This document shows, piece after piece, positions 7,273 through 14,882 of a stretch of 28,720 nucleotides of DNA. The DNA is taken from contig JAZQVN010000019.1 in NCBI GenBank assembly GCA_045631885.1, positions 1-28,720 of the forward strand. Direction: 5' to 3'. The position numbers and the translations under genes are program-made. Below the pieces are notes generated by a model, which saw only the letters and a program-made list of their open reading frames with translations, was not told where the DNA came from and ran no database searches. Origin of the DNA: CAJOLV01 sp045631885. GTDB lineage: Bacteria; Bacillota_I; Bacilli_A; RFN20; CAG-826. Position 1 is the stretch's first letter. Every line of letters begins with the position of its first letter.

Positions 7273-7974
7273 TTATAAACTTTTATCTTCTCCAACATAT
7301 GGGAGAATTGAGATTTCTAAATTGCCATTTTTTGTTCTTAATTCATCAATGAATTCTTTTTCTTCTTTTTTATCTTTGAGAGTTATCTTATAAGATAATT
7401 TGAATAAAGAACCCATATCTGTAGTCTTCACTTCCATCAAATCGTGATTCTTTAAAAAACGAGAGAATGTATCATCAAACACTTCACTATACTCGAGAGA
7501 TTCTGGAATAGTGATTTTTAATAGTTTATCGTTAGAAAATCTTTTGTTATTAAAGATATTCAGATGAGACAGTAAGAGATAAACTAAGCCAACGACTACC
7601 GCTACGATTGAGGCGATCACGACATAACCTAGTCCAGAGATTAAGCCAACCGCGATACCAACGAATAAGATTAATAATTCTTCTGCTCTAGCGTTATTAC
7701 TTCTAAATCTTAATAATCCCAGAGCGACTGCGATTGTCGCGATTTTTGCAATATTACTTGTCGAAGATGTCACTAATAAGACATCCATTGTGGCGATAAT
7801 ACTCGCTATGACTACAGGCATCAAAATAGATGTAATAAAGAAGCCTTTTGTCGCTCTTAGTTTCAAAGAAACTAGAAATGTGAATACTAAGCTGATTGCT
7901 AATGCAATTCCGGCGATTAATAAGATGACAATTGTGTAGTTGTCACTTGTGAAATAGTTGAATAATGAGTCCAT
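7273..7974 (-). CDS. DUF4956 membrane protein
   Basis: 233 residues with about four to five hydrophobic helices in the first 135 residues (one at about 13-40, one in GFFITSILMPVVIASII, one around ATIAVALGLLRF, and a long pair after ELLILFVG), then a soluble C-terminal domain of about 90 residues. The central LRFRSNNARAEELLILFVGIA is the most family-typical segment. DUF4956 proteins are regularly encoded beside VTC-domain proteins, so it may be the membrane partner, perhaps a channel or anchor for polyphosphate (inference, not shown). AAAGGATGTAATT precedes the ATG; the VTC stop is 2 bp upstream. Confidence 0.85.
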   Translation of the reverse strand: MDSLFNYFTSDNYTIVILLIAGIALAISLVFTFLVSLKLRATKGFFITSILMPVVIASIIATMDVLLVTSSTSNIAKIATIAVALGLLRFRSNNARAEELLILFVGIAVGLISGLGYVVIASIVAVVVGLVYLLLSHLNIFNNKRFSNDKLLKITIPESLEYSEVFDDTFSRFLKNHDLMEVKTTDMGSLFKLSYKITLKDKKEEKEFIDELRTKNGNLEISILPYVGEDKSL

Positions 7975-7976
7975 AA

Positions 7977-8780
7977 TTACATCCTTTCTTGGCTTTGTGC
8001 TTTCATTTCTTTTTTGTAAGCTTCTCCAACTTTTGAGAAACTTGATTTATAGATTTTTCCTTTACTTAAGATTTCAGTGAGCCATAAAGGCATCGCTTGT
8101 TGTACTTTGATTTCTAAGATCGCTCCACCATTATCAAGTAATGGGGTTCCTTCCATCGAAGAGGTGAGATTAAGATCTGTTGTTCTATATCTAGGATTTC
8201 TATCGATTGTTAATCTGATATCGCCATGAGGTTGGTAATACGCTACTCGATCAGCGATAAGAAGATATGCGGGAATTAATTTTTGATATAAATCGCGGAA
8301 ATAAGTGATTTCATTAGCGATTTGTCCGTTCACTCCGATGTCTCCTTTATTCTTTAAGAAGTTATCCGCGGTTATTTCATCTAAGGCCACTCTTCTTTTA
8401 TAAGTGATGCCGTTTATCTTTCTTTTTAGTTCGAGATAGACGGTCGCTCCAGGATAAGATAAGCCATATGAACGAACCCTTACTTTTTCTTTATAATGCG
8501 GTTTTTCAATTGAATTTCTAATTAATTGATGATTAGGAGTGTCGTAATAGATACTAGCTATGCTAGTAAGCCCATACTTATCCATGACCATATGACCTTT
8601 AATCGCGTCAATAAGATAGTCGAGTTGTTCTTTAGTTAAGATATATTTCATCTCCACTCTTTTCATCGACATAATCGCATGAGTATCTTCTTTCTTAGTT
8701 ACCGCTTTTATGGCTTCTAATTCATAAGATTGAAGATAGTCATTTACTTGGGTGGTTTGAATTAAGTCAAGAGCTTTCAT
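7977..8780 (-). CDS. VTC-domain protein, polyphosphate polymerase-like
   Basis: 267-residue triphosphate-tunnel enzyme of the VTC kind. In yeast the Vtc4 catalytic domain makes polyphosphate from ATP inside a beta-barrel lined by basic and acidic residues. The expected strands are present: RVEMKYILTKEQLDYL, SIYYDTPNHQLIRN, EKVRVRSYG, VYLELKRKINGITYKRRV, DIRLTIDRN and AILEIKVQ. No membrane segment, so it would act at the inner face of the membrane, probably with DUF4956. AAGGAGG precedes the ATG by 9 nt. Its own promoter carries response-regulator boxes, unlike the rest of the operon. Confidence 0.87.
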   Translation of the reverse strand: MKALDLIQTTQVNDYLQSYELEAIKAVTKKEDTHAIMSMKRVEMKYILTKEQLDYLIDAIKGHMVMDKYGLTSIASIYYDTPNHQLIRNSIEKPHYKEKVRVRSYGLSYPGATVYLELKRKINGITYKRRVALDEITADNFLKNKGDIGVNGQIANEITYFRDLYQKLIPAYLLIADRVAYYQPHGDIRLTIDRNPRYRTTDLNLTSSMEGTPLLDNGGAILEIKVQQAMPLWLTEILSKGKIYKSSFSKVGEAYKKEMKAQSQERM

Positions 8781-8801
8781 CTTTTGTTCCTCCTTGGCTA
8801 A

Positions 8802-8833
8802 AGTATAAAAAAGGAACCTTAAAGGAACCTTAA
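8802..8833 (-). promoter_or_regulatory. VTC operon promoter with two direct-repeat regulator boxes
   Basis: Two identical boxes TTAAGGTTC (minus strand; 8825-8833 and 8814-8822) are spaced 11 bp apart and followed after 6 bp by a -10 TATACT (8802-8807). The upstream box covers the -35 position, where no normal -35 hexamer exists. Paired direct repeats with an 11-bp step upstream of the -10 are typical of OmpR/PhoB-type activators. The predicted RNA start lies at about the Shine-Dalgarno sequence, so the leader is only about 15 nt. Confidence 0.65.
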
Positions 8834-8856
8834 TTCAAAAAATATTTTTATTTATC

Positions 8857-10059
8857 TTATAAAGTTATTTCAAAGATGATTTGATTATCGATGACCTTGG
8901 CTTTGATATTGCCTTTGTGAATACGGATAATCTCACTAGCGATACTTAAACCAATTCCAGAACCGCTTTTCTTGACATCAGGACTACGATAGAAACGATC
9001 AAATAACTGCTTCACATCGATTTGGCTATTCTCATCGATATCATTTGTAAATGATATATTGATATTTTTATTGTTCTTTTTGACTTCAACAGAAACATTT
9101 CCTTTTTCTTTTGCGTATTTTAAAGCGTTATCTAAAAAGATATAAAGCAATTCATCAATTAATTTTTTATTACCGTGATATATAACATCTTCTTCAATTT
9201 TATATGTGAGATTTAATTCTTGTTTATCAAAAGATGGAGCGAATGTTTCTAAACATTGATTGGCTAAACTAGTTAAAGAAAACTCTTCAAATGGGTAATT
9301 GTTTTTATCTTCTTCATCAATTTTCGATAATGTGACCAGTTGATTAGTCATATTTGTTAATCTATTGATTTGATCTCTAATTGATTCTGTCCATTCGGAT
9401 TTCCCGTTATCCATTTCAATAATTTCTAAATCAGTGGAAATAATAGTTAAAGGTGTTTTTAATTCATGCGAAGCATTGGTAATAAATCTTTTTTGTTTTT
9501 TATAAGATTCTTCACTGGTTTTAAAAACGATGAACGAGGCTAAAACAATAAGTCCAGCGAGCGCTAAATAGCTAATTGAAGAAACAACGATTGAGGAAGT
9601 CAAGAAGTCTCTCGCCCCATCTAAACGGTTTTTAATATCGACAAAAGCGACATAGGTTTCGCTATTCTTATTCGCCTTTTTGTAACGGTAATCGTAATAT
9701 TTACCTTTGGTAACATTTCCATTAAATACATCTGTGGCTAGTTCAATGCCTTGAGTTTCACTAATCGCAAAGATGTGTTTAAAATCACTTTGTTTTACAT
9801 TGCCATCGTTATCGAAAGAGATAAGAAAATAAATCTCAGAGAAAACTCGATTATCATCTCTACCACCCGGGCCACCAGGACCACCTTGGAAAGGTTCATT
9901 ATTAAAACCTTTATCAATGATTTGATTTAAAGAAACTTCTCCTTCTTGTTCCACTTTCGAATAGTTATAAATATTAATCGCTCCAATAGTCGCAGACAAA
10001 ACAAAAAGAATCGAAAGTAAAGAGACTAATATAAAACGAAAACGCAACTTCTTAATCAT
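8857..10059 (-). CDS. sensor histidine kinase
   Basis: 400 residues. TM1 at about 9-30, an extracytoplasmic sensor at about 31-154, TM2 at about 155-180, then HisKA with FITNASHELKTPLT (phospho-accepting His198) and an HATPase domain with the N-box LLYIFLDNALKYA and G-box SGSGIGLSIA. No HAMP domain is evident between TM2 and HisKA. The sensor carries GGPGGPGG at 59-66, a motif also present in the beta-helix lipoprotein it may control. The start overlaps the end of the response regulator by 8 bp, with GGAG 7 nt upstream. It autophosphorylates and passes phosphate to that regulator; its signal is unknown. Confidence 0.93.
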   Translation of the reverse strand: MIKKLRFRFILVSLLSILFVLSATIGAINIYNYSKVEQEGEVSLNQIIDKGFNNEPFQGGPGGPGGRDDNRVFSEIYFLISFDNDGNVKQSDFKHIFAISETQGIELATDVFNGNVTKGKYYDYRYKKANKNSETYVAFVDIKNRLDGARDFLTSSIVVSSISYLALAGLIVLASFIVFKTSEESYKKQKRFITNASHELKTPLTIISTDLEIIEMDNGKSEWTESIRDQINRLTNMTNQLVTLSKIDEEDKNNYPFEEFSLTSLANQCLETFAPSFDKQELNLTYKIEEDVIYHGNKKLIDELLYIFLDNALKYAKEKGNVSVEVKKNNKNINISFTNDIDENSQIDVKQLFDRFYRSPDVKKSGSGIGLSIASEIIRIHKGNIKAKVIDNQIIFEITL

Positions 10060-10732
10060 TAGAATACTCCAAACAATAGCCTTGATATCTAATTGTTTTA
10101 ATCTTCACTTTAGAACCAATCGTGTCTAGTTTCTTTCTTAAATAAGAAATAAATACCCAGATGTTTTCGTTCGTACTATCCGCGTCAAAATCATAGATTT
10201 TATCAATGATTGTATCTAAAGATACAACTTTATCTTTCTTTTCCATTAATAAGGACATGATTTGTAACTCTTTATTCATTAGGACCACTTTTTTATCTCC
10301 ACACGATAAAGTGAGGATTGATGGATCTAAAGATAAATCACCAAATGTGATTAAATTAGTATTTTCATAAATTGGTTTACGACGAGTTAAGGCTCTAATT
10401 CGAGCGAGTAATTCTTCAACGACAAATGGTTTTGGTAAATAATCATCCGCGCCGGCATCTAATCCAGCGATTTTATCTTCGGTTGTGCTTTTCGCGGTTA
10501 ACATGATGATTGGAGTTTGAATTCCGTTATTTCTCGCTCTTTTAAGAACTTCAATCCCATCAATCTTTGGTAACATGATATCCAAAATGATGATGTCGTA
10601 TTGATATTCTTTTAAGAAAAATAAAGCTTCTTCTCCATCGAAAGCAGAATCAACGACAAAAGAATTCCTCTTAAGCACTGTGGAAAGAGCTTTATTTAAT
10701 TGTTCAGAATCTTCCACCAGTAGAACTTTCAT
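10052..10732 (-). CDS. OmpR/PhoB-family response regulator
   Basis: 226 residues. Receiver domain 1 to about 118 with acidic pocket VEDSE, phospho-acceptor Asp51 in IILDIMLPKIDG, the conserved lysine in MLTAKS and PKPF at the end; winged-helix DNA-binding domain at about 130-224 (ENIWVFISYLRKKLD, then IKTIRYQGYCLE). Paired with the kinase encoded just downstream. Its own upstream region contains the same type of direct repeat as the VTC promoter, suggesting autoregulation and control of the VTC operon. Probably leaderless: TAATAT, 6 nt, ATG, with no Shine-Dalgarno sequence. Confidence 0.93.
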   Translation of the reverse strand: MKVLLVEDSEQLNKALSTVLKRNSFVVDSAFDGEEALFFLKEYQYDIIILDIMLPKIDGIEVLKRARNNGIQTPIIMLTAKSTTEDKIAGLDAGADDYLPKPFVVEELLARIRALTRRKPIYENTNLITFGDLSLDPSILTLSCGDKKVVLMNKELQIMSLLMEKKDKVVSLDTIIDKIYDFDADSTNENIWVFISYLRKKLDTIGSKVKIKTIRYQGYCLEYSND

Positions 10733-10738
10733 ACATTA

Positions 10739-10772
10739 ATATTAAACGATATTAAACTTAAGCGAACCTTAA
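10739..10772 (-). promoter_or_regulatory. response-regulator gene promoter with autoregulatory boxes
   Basis: Minus strand TTAAGGTTC (10764-10772), 2 bp, TTAAGTTTA (10753-10761), then 8 bp to TAATAT (10739-10744) and 6 nt to the ATG. The first box is identical to those at the VTC promoter and the 11-bp step is the same; the second is degenerate (7 of 9). The gap to the -10 is 2 bp longer than at the VTC promoter. Confidence 0.6.
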
Positions 10773-10804
10773 ATTTTTAGTGGAATATTATTTTTAATTA
10801 ATGT

Positions 10805-11542
10805 TTAATTAGAAAACCTTTGATTTGAGTTATTTATAAAACTAATGATTTTTTCTTCGCTATAAGATTTTTCTTCTTTTGCTTTTAGCCAATTTTTATC
10901 ATCTTCAGTTTCTGTTATAGGAGTATTGTGGCCAAAATATGAATATTCACTTTTCTTTAAATCAGTAGGAACATAATCACCATAGAACAAAAGATAGGCA
11001 TCATAACAATCTTTGCCACATGAATTATTTCCGATAAAAGCGTATGGAGTGGAAAATGTATGGTGAATAATTAGAGTTCCATTATTTTCAATATTAATTG
11101 TTTCTTGTAAATCATATTCACACATCAAAATGTAATCATATTTTTCAAATATAGAGTTGATATTATCTAACGAATCTAAAACATAATAATAATCGTGACT
11201 AATTTGAGGTTTGATATTATCAAAAGCATAATTACTTTTTGGGAAAGTTAATGTTATTTCATCTTCTCCGTTTAAAAATTCTGAAGCGGTTTCACCATAC
11301 GAATAAATAACTTCCGCGGTAAAATTAAATTGGTCATCTTTTTCCGCTTTTTCACATTGAGAAAGGTATGAATCTCTAGTTAATTTCCAAACTAAATCAG
11401 TTTTGTAATAATAGAAGGAAAAATAAATACCATCTGCAGGTAAAACTGGTGAAATTGAATTATTTTCTTCGTTTGAATTATTCGCACATCCCGATAAGGC
11501 CATTACAAATATAGGGAGCAGGAGGATTTTTTTGTTTTTCAT
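10805..11542 (-). CDS. hypothetical lipoprotein, 245 aa
   Basis: Signal peptide MKNKKILLLPIFVMALSGC with lipobox LSGC, then an Asn/Glu-rich spacer and a domain rich in aromatic and acidic residues (ISPVLPADGIYFSFYYYKTD). The mature protein contains a Cys-Gly-Lys-Asp-Cys pair that could form a disulfide. I do not recognise the family. It lies 15 bp after another exported protein gene, so the two are probably co-transcribed, and just upstream of the two-component system on the same strand. A modest ribosome binding site (AAAGG) precedes the ATG. Confidence 0.7.
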   Translation of the reverse strand: MKNKKILLLPIFVMALSGCANNSNEENNSISPVLPADGIYFSFYYYKTDLVWKLTRDSYLSQCEKAEKDDQFNFTAEVIYSYGETASEFLNGEDEITLTFPKSNYAFDNIKPQISHDYYYVLDSLDNINSIFEKYDYILMCEYDLQETINIENNGTLIIHHTFSTPYAFIGNNSCGKDCYDAYLLFYGDYVPTDLKKSEYSYFGHNTPITETEDDKNWLKAKEEKSYSEEKIISFINNSNQRFSN

Positions 11543-11557
11543 AAACTGCCGACCTTT

Positions 11558-11917
11558 CTAATTTAATTGATAAATATATAAATTGGTATTCAAAGCTGAT
11601 TTTTCTAAATTTACAACAGCAAATCTCACATTGTTTAAGCGACTGCTGTTGATTTCATATGTAAATTGAAAATAATTGCTAAAAACAAAGTTTTCGGTGC
11701 AAAGAGCTTCTGCGTTTTCTCTGCCCACGCTATTCCGCGTTTGAATTTGATGATTATCTGAAGTAAAACCATCCTTCAAAACATCATCGTCAGAAATTTC
11801 AAAGTCTGAAATATCGTTATTATTTTCAAACAAACATATCGTTTCTTGTTTTTGCGAAATGATTGAAAATGGGAAAACCAAAGAAAACAGGACCAATAAA
11901 GAGATTGTTTTTTTCAT
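11558..11917 (-). CDS. hypothetical exported protein, 119 aa
   Basis: Clear signal peptide (MKKTISLLVLFSLVFPFSI) without a lipobox, then an acidic stretch (NNNDISDFEISDDDVLKDG) and a segment that could be a small beta-rich domain (FQFTYEINSS, RFAVVNLEKS). No family recognised. It ends YIYQLN without an anchor or sortase motif. The start is supported by GGAG 5 nt before the ATG, with AT-rich -10-like sequences overlapping the end of hemW. First gene of a two-gene unit with the lipoprotein downstream. Confidence 0.65.
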   Translation of the reverse strand: MKKTISLLVLFSLVFPFSIISQKQETICLFENNNDISDFEISDDDVLKDGFTSDNHQIQTRNSVGRENAEALCTENFVFSNYFQFTYEINSSRLNNVRFAVVNLEKSALNTNLYIYQLN

Positions 11918-11940
11918 AAGATCTCCATTATTTATTATAA

Positions 11941-13041
11941 TTATAATACCAAATCCATAATTATTTGATCTAATATCATCATTCCTTCATATGTCGCGAT
12001 GAGGTGGTTATCATTGATAAACAGATAATTATTATTGATATTTTTATCGATGATATCTCTCTTTTCTTTATATAAATCATAATTAAATTTATGTTGGAAT
12101 TTATCTAAATCGATGCCTGAATTAGTTCTTAAATTAAGCATGATTTCTAGTTCGATATCATCGCTAGTCTCCACGACTTCATCTTCATCAATATATTTAC
12201 CTTTTAAATACTCAGTTATACTTTTCGTATTTGTGTAACGGTGATTATCAATATATCCCGCGGCACCCATACCGACACCATAATATCTTTCATTTTTCCA
12301 ATATGTGAGATTGTGTTTACTTTCTTTACCTGGTTTTGCCCAGTTAGAAACTTCATAATGGATAAAATCTTTTTTAGATAAATACTCGTTCACAAAATCG
12401 TAATATTGACGAGATAATTCTTCGTTAGGTTCAGGAATATTCTTTAAAAATAATATCGTGTTTGGATTAACTGTTAATGAATAACAAGAAATATGACTAA
12501 TTCCTAAGTTGGTTAAGTTATCTAAATCTTTATTAATTTGTTCAACGGATGAACCAGGTATTCCTAAAATCAAATCAGCATTGATATTATCAAAACCGAT
12601 TTCTTGGGCTTTTTTAATTACTCTTATGACATCTTGATAAGTATGATGACGATTAATTGATTTTAAAATCTCATTATCTGTTGATTGCACGCCTAAAGAA
12701 ATACGGTTAACTCCATACTCTTTCATCTTATTTAATTTAAATTCACTTAAAGATTCTGGATTAGCTTCAAAAGTATATTCTTTTATTCCTTTGGAATAAG
12801 GTTTAATAGTTTCTAGTAATTCCACAAATAAATTATCTTCTAATGCGGTTGGAGTTCCCCCACCGACATAGATAGTTTCTAAATTATCTTCGATTTGATA
12901 AGAATCTAATTCTTTTTTTAACTTTGTTAAATATGGTTTAGCGAACATAGTAAAATACTGTAACTTTGGAAAGTCACAGTAATCACAGATATGTTCACAA
13001 AATGGAATGTGGATATAAAGGGCTTTAATATCTCTTTTCAC
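11941..13041 (-). CDS. hemW: radical SAM heme chaperone HemW
   Basis: 366 residues, the length usual for HemW (formerly HemN-like oxygen-independent coproporphyrinogen oxidase homologues). The 4Fe-4S cluster motif CX3CX2C is in PFCEHICDYCDF (C15, C19, C22); ETIYVGGGTPTAL, YTFEANPESL, NRISLGVQS and LILGIPGSS are classic. HemW binds heme and delivers it to respiratory proteins; true coproporphyrinogen oxidase has an extra cysteine after the motif that is absent here. The start codon is GTG, 2 bp after the stop of the small membrane protein and without an evident Shine-Dalgarno sequence. In Bacillus hemW follows lepA; here two genes intervene. Confidence 0.92.
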   Translation of the reverse strand: MKRDIKALYIHIPFCEHICDYCDFPKLQYFTMFAKPYLTKLKKELDSYQIEDNLETIYVGGGTPTALEDNLFVELLETIKPYSKGIKEYTFEANPESLSEFKLNKMKEYGVNRISLGVQSTDNEILKSINRHHTYQDVIRVIKKAQEIGFDNINADLILGIPGSSVEQINKDLDNLTNLGISHISCYSLTVNPNTILFLKNIPEPNEELSRQYYDFVNEYLSKKDFIHYEVSNWAKPGKESKHNLTYWKNERYYGVGMGAAGYIDNHRYTNTKSITEYLKGKYIDEDEVVETSDDIELEIMLNLRTNSGIDLDKFQHKFNYDLYKEKRDIIDKNINNNYLFINDNHLIATYEGMMILDQIIMDLVL

Positions 13042-13043
13042 AA

Positions 13044-13283
13044 TTAGTCTTCGTCTTTATATTCACTAATTTCTTTCGCGGTTTCTTCGTCTTCAACTGG
13101 TTGAAGGACTCGATCTAATTCTTCTTCAAGAATTTGTTCATCGCTTGGTTTTTCGTTTTCACTCTTTAACTTTGGATGGAGGAAACGATGAATAAGGAAA
13201 GCGACAACTGCGATTAATCCCGCAGCGGCGATGATGGCGACAAGGGTGATGATTCCACCGATATTATCATTAGCTAATAACAT
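13044..13283 (-). CDS. small single-span membrane protein with acidic tail, 79 aa
   Basis: One transmembrane helix (about residues 10-33, IITLVAIIAAAGLIAVVAF) is followed by a short basic stretch (HRFLHPKLK) and an acidic cytosolic tail (EEELDRVLQPVEDEETAKE). Charge distribution suggests N-out, C-in. AGGAGG lies 8 nt before the ATG. It is translated between the Fic-fold protein gene (11 bp upstream) and hemW (2 bp downstream), so all three are one operon. Family unknown; it could anchor a neighbour to the membrane, which is speculation. Confidence 0.7.
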   Translation of the reverse strand: MLLANDNIGGIITLVAIIAAAGLIAVVAFLIHRFLHPKLKSENEKPSDEQILEEELDRVLQPVEDEETAKEISEYKDED

Positions 13284-13294
13284 AATTTTTCCTC

Positions 13295-14788
13295 CTATTG
13301 TTGTTTAATTGGGGTATAGACGAATTTATTTTTCACTTGGTCTTTACGATAATAATGTAATTCGACTAAATGTTCCATTGAAGTTCTCGCTGTTTCATAA
13401 GCACAGCCAAGAGCTTTCTTATATTGAGCGATTGTATAATTCATGTGCATTGTGCAGTGTCTCGCGTAGAAATAAGCTTCACCTTTCTTTAAAGATGGAT
13501 CCATTTCTAATAAGTGTTCTTCTAATCTCGCTGCCGCTTTTTCATCTAGTGCTTGAGGAATTTGGCTAAAAGCCAATTCGTGAGTAACAGGAGTTGGAGG
13601 AACAACTTGAGGCGCTGGTTGAGGTTGTGGCTTTGGCCGTTCCACGACTGGCGCTGGTTTTGGTGTTTCCACTACTGGTTTAGGTTGTTCAATAACTGGT
13701 TGTGGCTTTGGCGCTTCTTCAACGACAGGTTTAGGTTGAACTGGCGCTGGTTGAGGTTGTGGGGCTGGCTTTGGAGTCTCTTCCACTGGATCTGGACGAT
13801 AGAAATCTTTACGGAGAATATCGCTAACTTGGTTAGCTTTAATATTCGCGACATCTTCCATCGCACCTTCCATCGCCTTTAAGATGAAGTTGATAAAATA
13901 AGTTAAGTCATTTGTCTTTTGCACTTCGACGATAACTTTATAAACTGAATCTTGATTCAAAACCAAGAGATTTTCAAACGGAATAACTGAACCAAATTCG
14001 GATAATGAACCATTAGAAATAACTGCCTTTGCTAAAAGCAAAGCGATTTCTTCGTTGTCTTTTGGGAATGGTCTAATATAAATAAGGAAATAATAAGTAA
14101 TGATGGCTTTTACAACTGAAGACAATGATGTTGTGGAAATGAATGAGAATAAAGAATTCATCAAGCCTTCAATTAAATAGACAGGCGCAGATGAATAAAC
14201 ACGGTCAATTAAGACACGGTTATTTGGATTATTATCATCGACATTACGATAGAAACTTGTTAATTCGGGATTTTCCGTGAAGACTGAATATAATTCAGCA
14301 AGGAAATCAACATCGACTGCATGAGAATAGTTCTCTCTAATAAATCTCAAAGAATCGAGATATCTTTTTAAGATTCTTTTATCTAAAGATAAGTCTTTCA
14401 TATCCCCTTGAATTAAACTTCTAAGTTGGATATCAGACATATTTAACTGATTTTTACGAGAAACATAATGGAGACATCTAATCAAGCAAGAATCCTCAAA
14501 GTGGGATAAATCTCCGTTGGTTCTATTTAATCTCATATAATCGCCGAGATATCTTAACAATTTGCTATCCATCGCATTGATGTTGTTATGGACGGATTGG
14601 CAATAACAGACCATCAATTGGTTTTTATCAATGCTTTTTAAAGTTAAGTAACGGTAATAAGTCGCACGATATTTTAAAATGTTTGACCAAATGTTATCGA
14701 TCAATGACATTCTAAGTTCACGGCTGACTTCTGCTTTGGTCGCGTAAGTTTCTTCAGTAAAACGAATCGCAAGTTCATTACTAGCCAT
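13295..14788 (-). CDS. Fic-fold protein with degenerate active site, proline-rich linker and winged helix
   Basis: 497 residues. The part to about 330 resembles a Fic domain: TSFYRNVDDNNPNNRVLID and APVYLIEGLMNSLFSFI align with the usual YR..V.I and P..v..lm..L blocks. The catalytic motif HPFxxGNGR is replaced by RPFPKDNEE (about 239): the histidine, both glycines and the arginine are gone, so AMP transfer seems impossible. Residues about 335-400 are a low-complexity linker of PKP, PQP and EEAPKPQP units. The C-terminal about 95 residues form a winged-helix-like domain (YTIAQYKKALGCAYETARTS). Promoter TTGAAT-17-TATAAT and TAGGAAAATAT before the ATG support the start. Probably a scaffold or regulator (inference). 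Confidence 0.7.
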   Translation of the reverse strand: MASNELAIRFTEETYATKAEVSRELRMSLIDNIWSNILKYRATYYRYLTLKSIDKNQLMVCYCQSVHNNINAMDSKLLRYLGDYMRLNRTNGDLSHFEDSCLIRCLHYVSRKNQLNMSDIQLRSLIQGDMKDLSLDKRILKRYLDSLRFIRENYSHAVDVDFLAELYSVFTENPELTSFYRNVDDNNPNNRVLIDRVYSSAPVYLIEGLMNSLFSFISTTSLSSVVKAIITYYFLIYIRPFPKDNEEIALLLAKAVISNGSLSEFGSVIPFENLLVLNQDSVYKVIVEVQKTNDLTYFINFILKAMEGAMEDVANIKANQVSDILRKDFYRPDPVEETPKPAPQPQPAPVQPKPVVEEAPKPQPVIEQPKPVVETPKPAPVVERPKPQPQPAPQVVPPTPVTHELAFSQIPQALDEKAAARLEEHLLEMDPSLKKGEAYFYARHCTMHMNYTIAQYKKALGCAYETARTSMEHLVELHYYRKDQVKNKFVYTPIKQQ

Positions 14789-14812
14789 ATATTTTCCTAC
14801 CTTATTACCTTT

Positions 14813-14841
14813 ATTATATTAATAAAAAAGTAGTAATTCAA
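14813..14841 (-). promoter_or_regulatory. promoter of the Fic-fold/hemW operon
   Basis: Minus strand TTGAAT (14836-14841), exactly 17 bp, TATAAT (14813-14818). The spacer contains the T-run that ends the lepA transcript. Confidence 0.7.
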
Positions 14842-14861
14842 TTGTAAATCGAAAAACTACT
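14823..14861 (-). terminator. probable lepA terminator
   Basis: Minus strand AGTAGT (14856-14861) can pair with ACTACT (14829-14834), followed by TTTTTTATT. The stem is only 6 bp with a long loop. A second AGTAGT copy overlaps the lepA stop (14879-14884) and could compete. Confidence 0.5.
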
Positions 14862-14882
14862 AATTTTATACTATGAAAACTA

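Noticed and set aside
13672..13866. Second minus-strand open frame (64 codons) in the proline-rich region
   Set aside because: It is a frame-shifted reading of the low-complexity repeats within the Fic-fold gene, which is intact.
13553..13882. Plus-strand open frame rich in Trp, Arg and Leu
   Set aside because: It is the antisense reading of the proline-rich linker of the Fic-fold protein (CCN codons give Trp/Arg/Gly on the other strand) and has no ribosome binding site.
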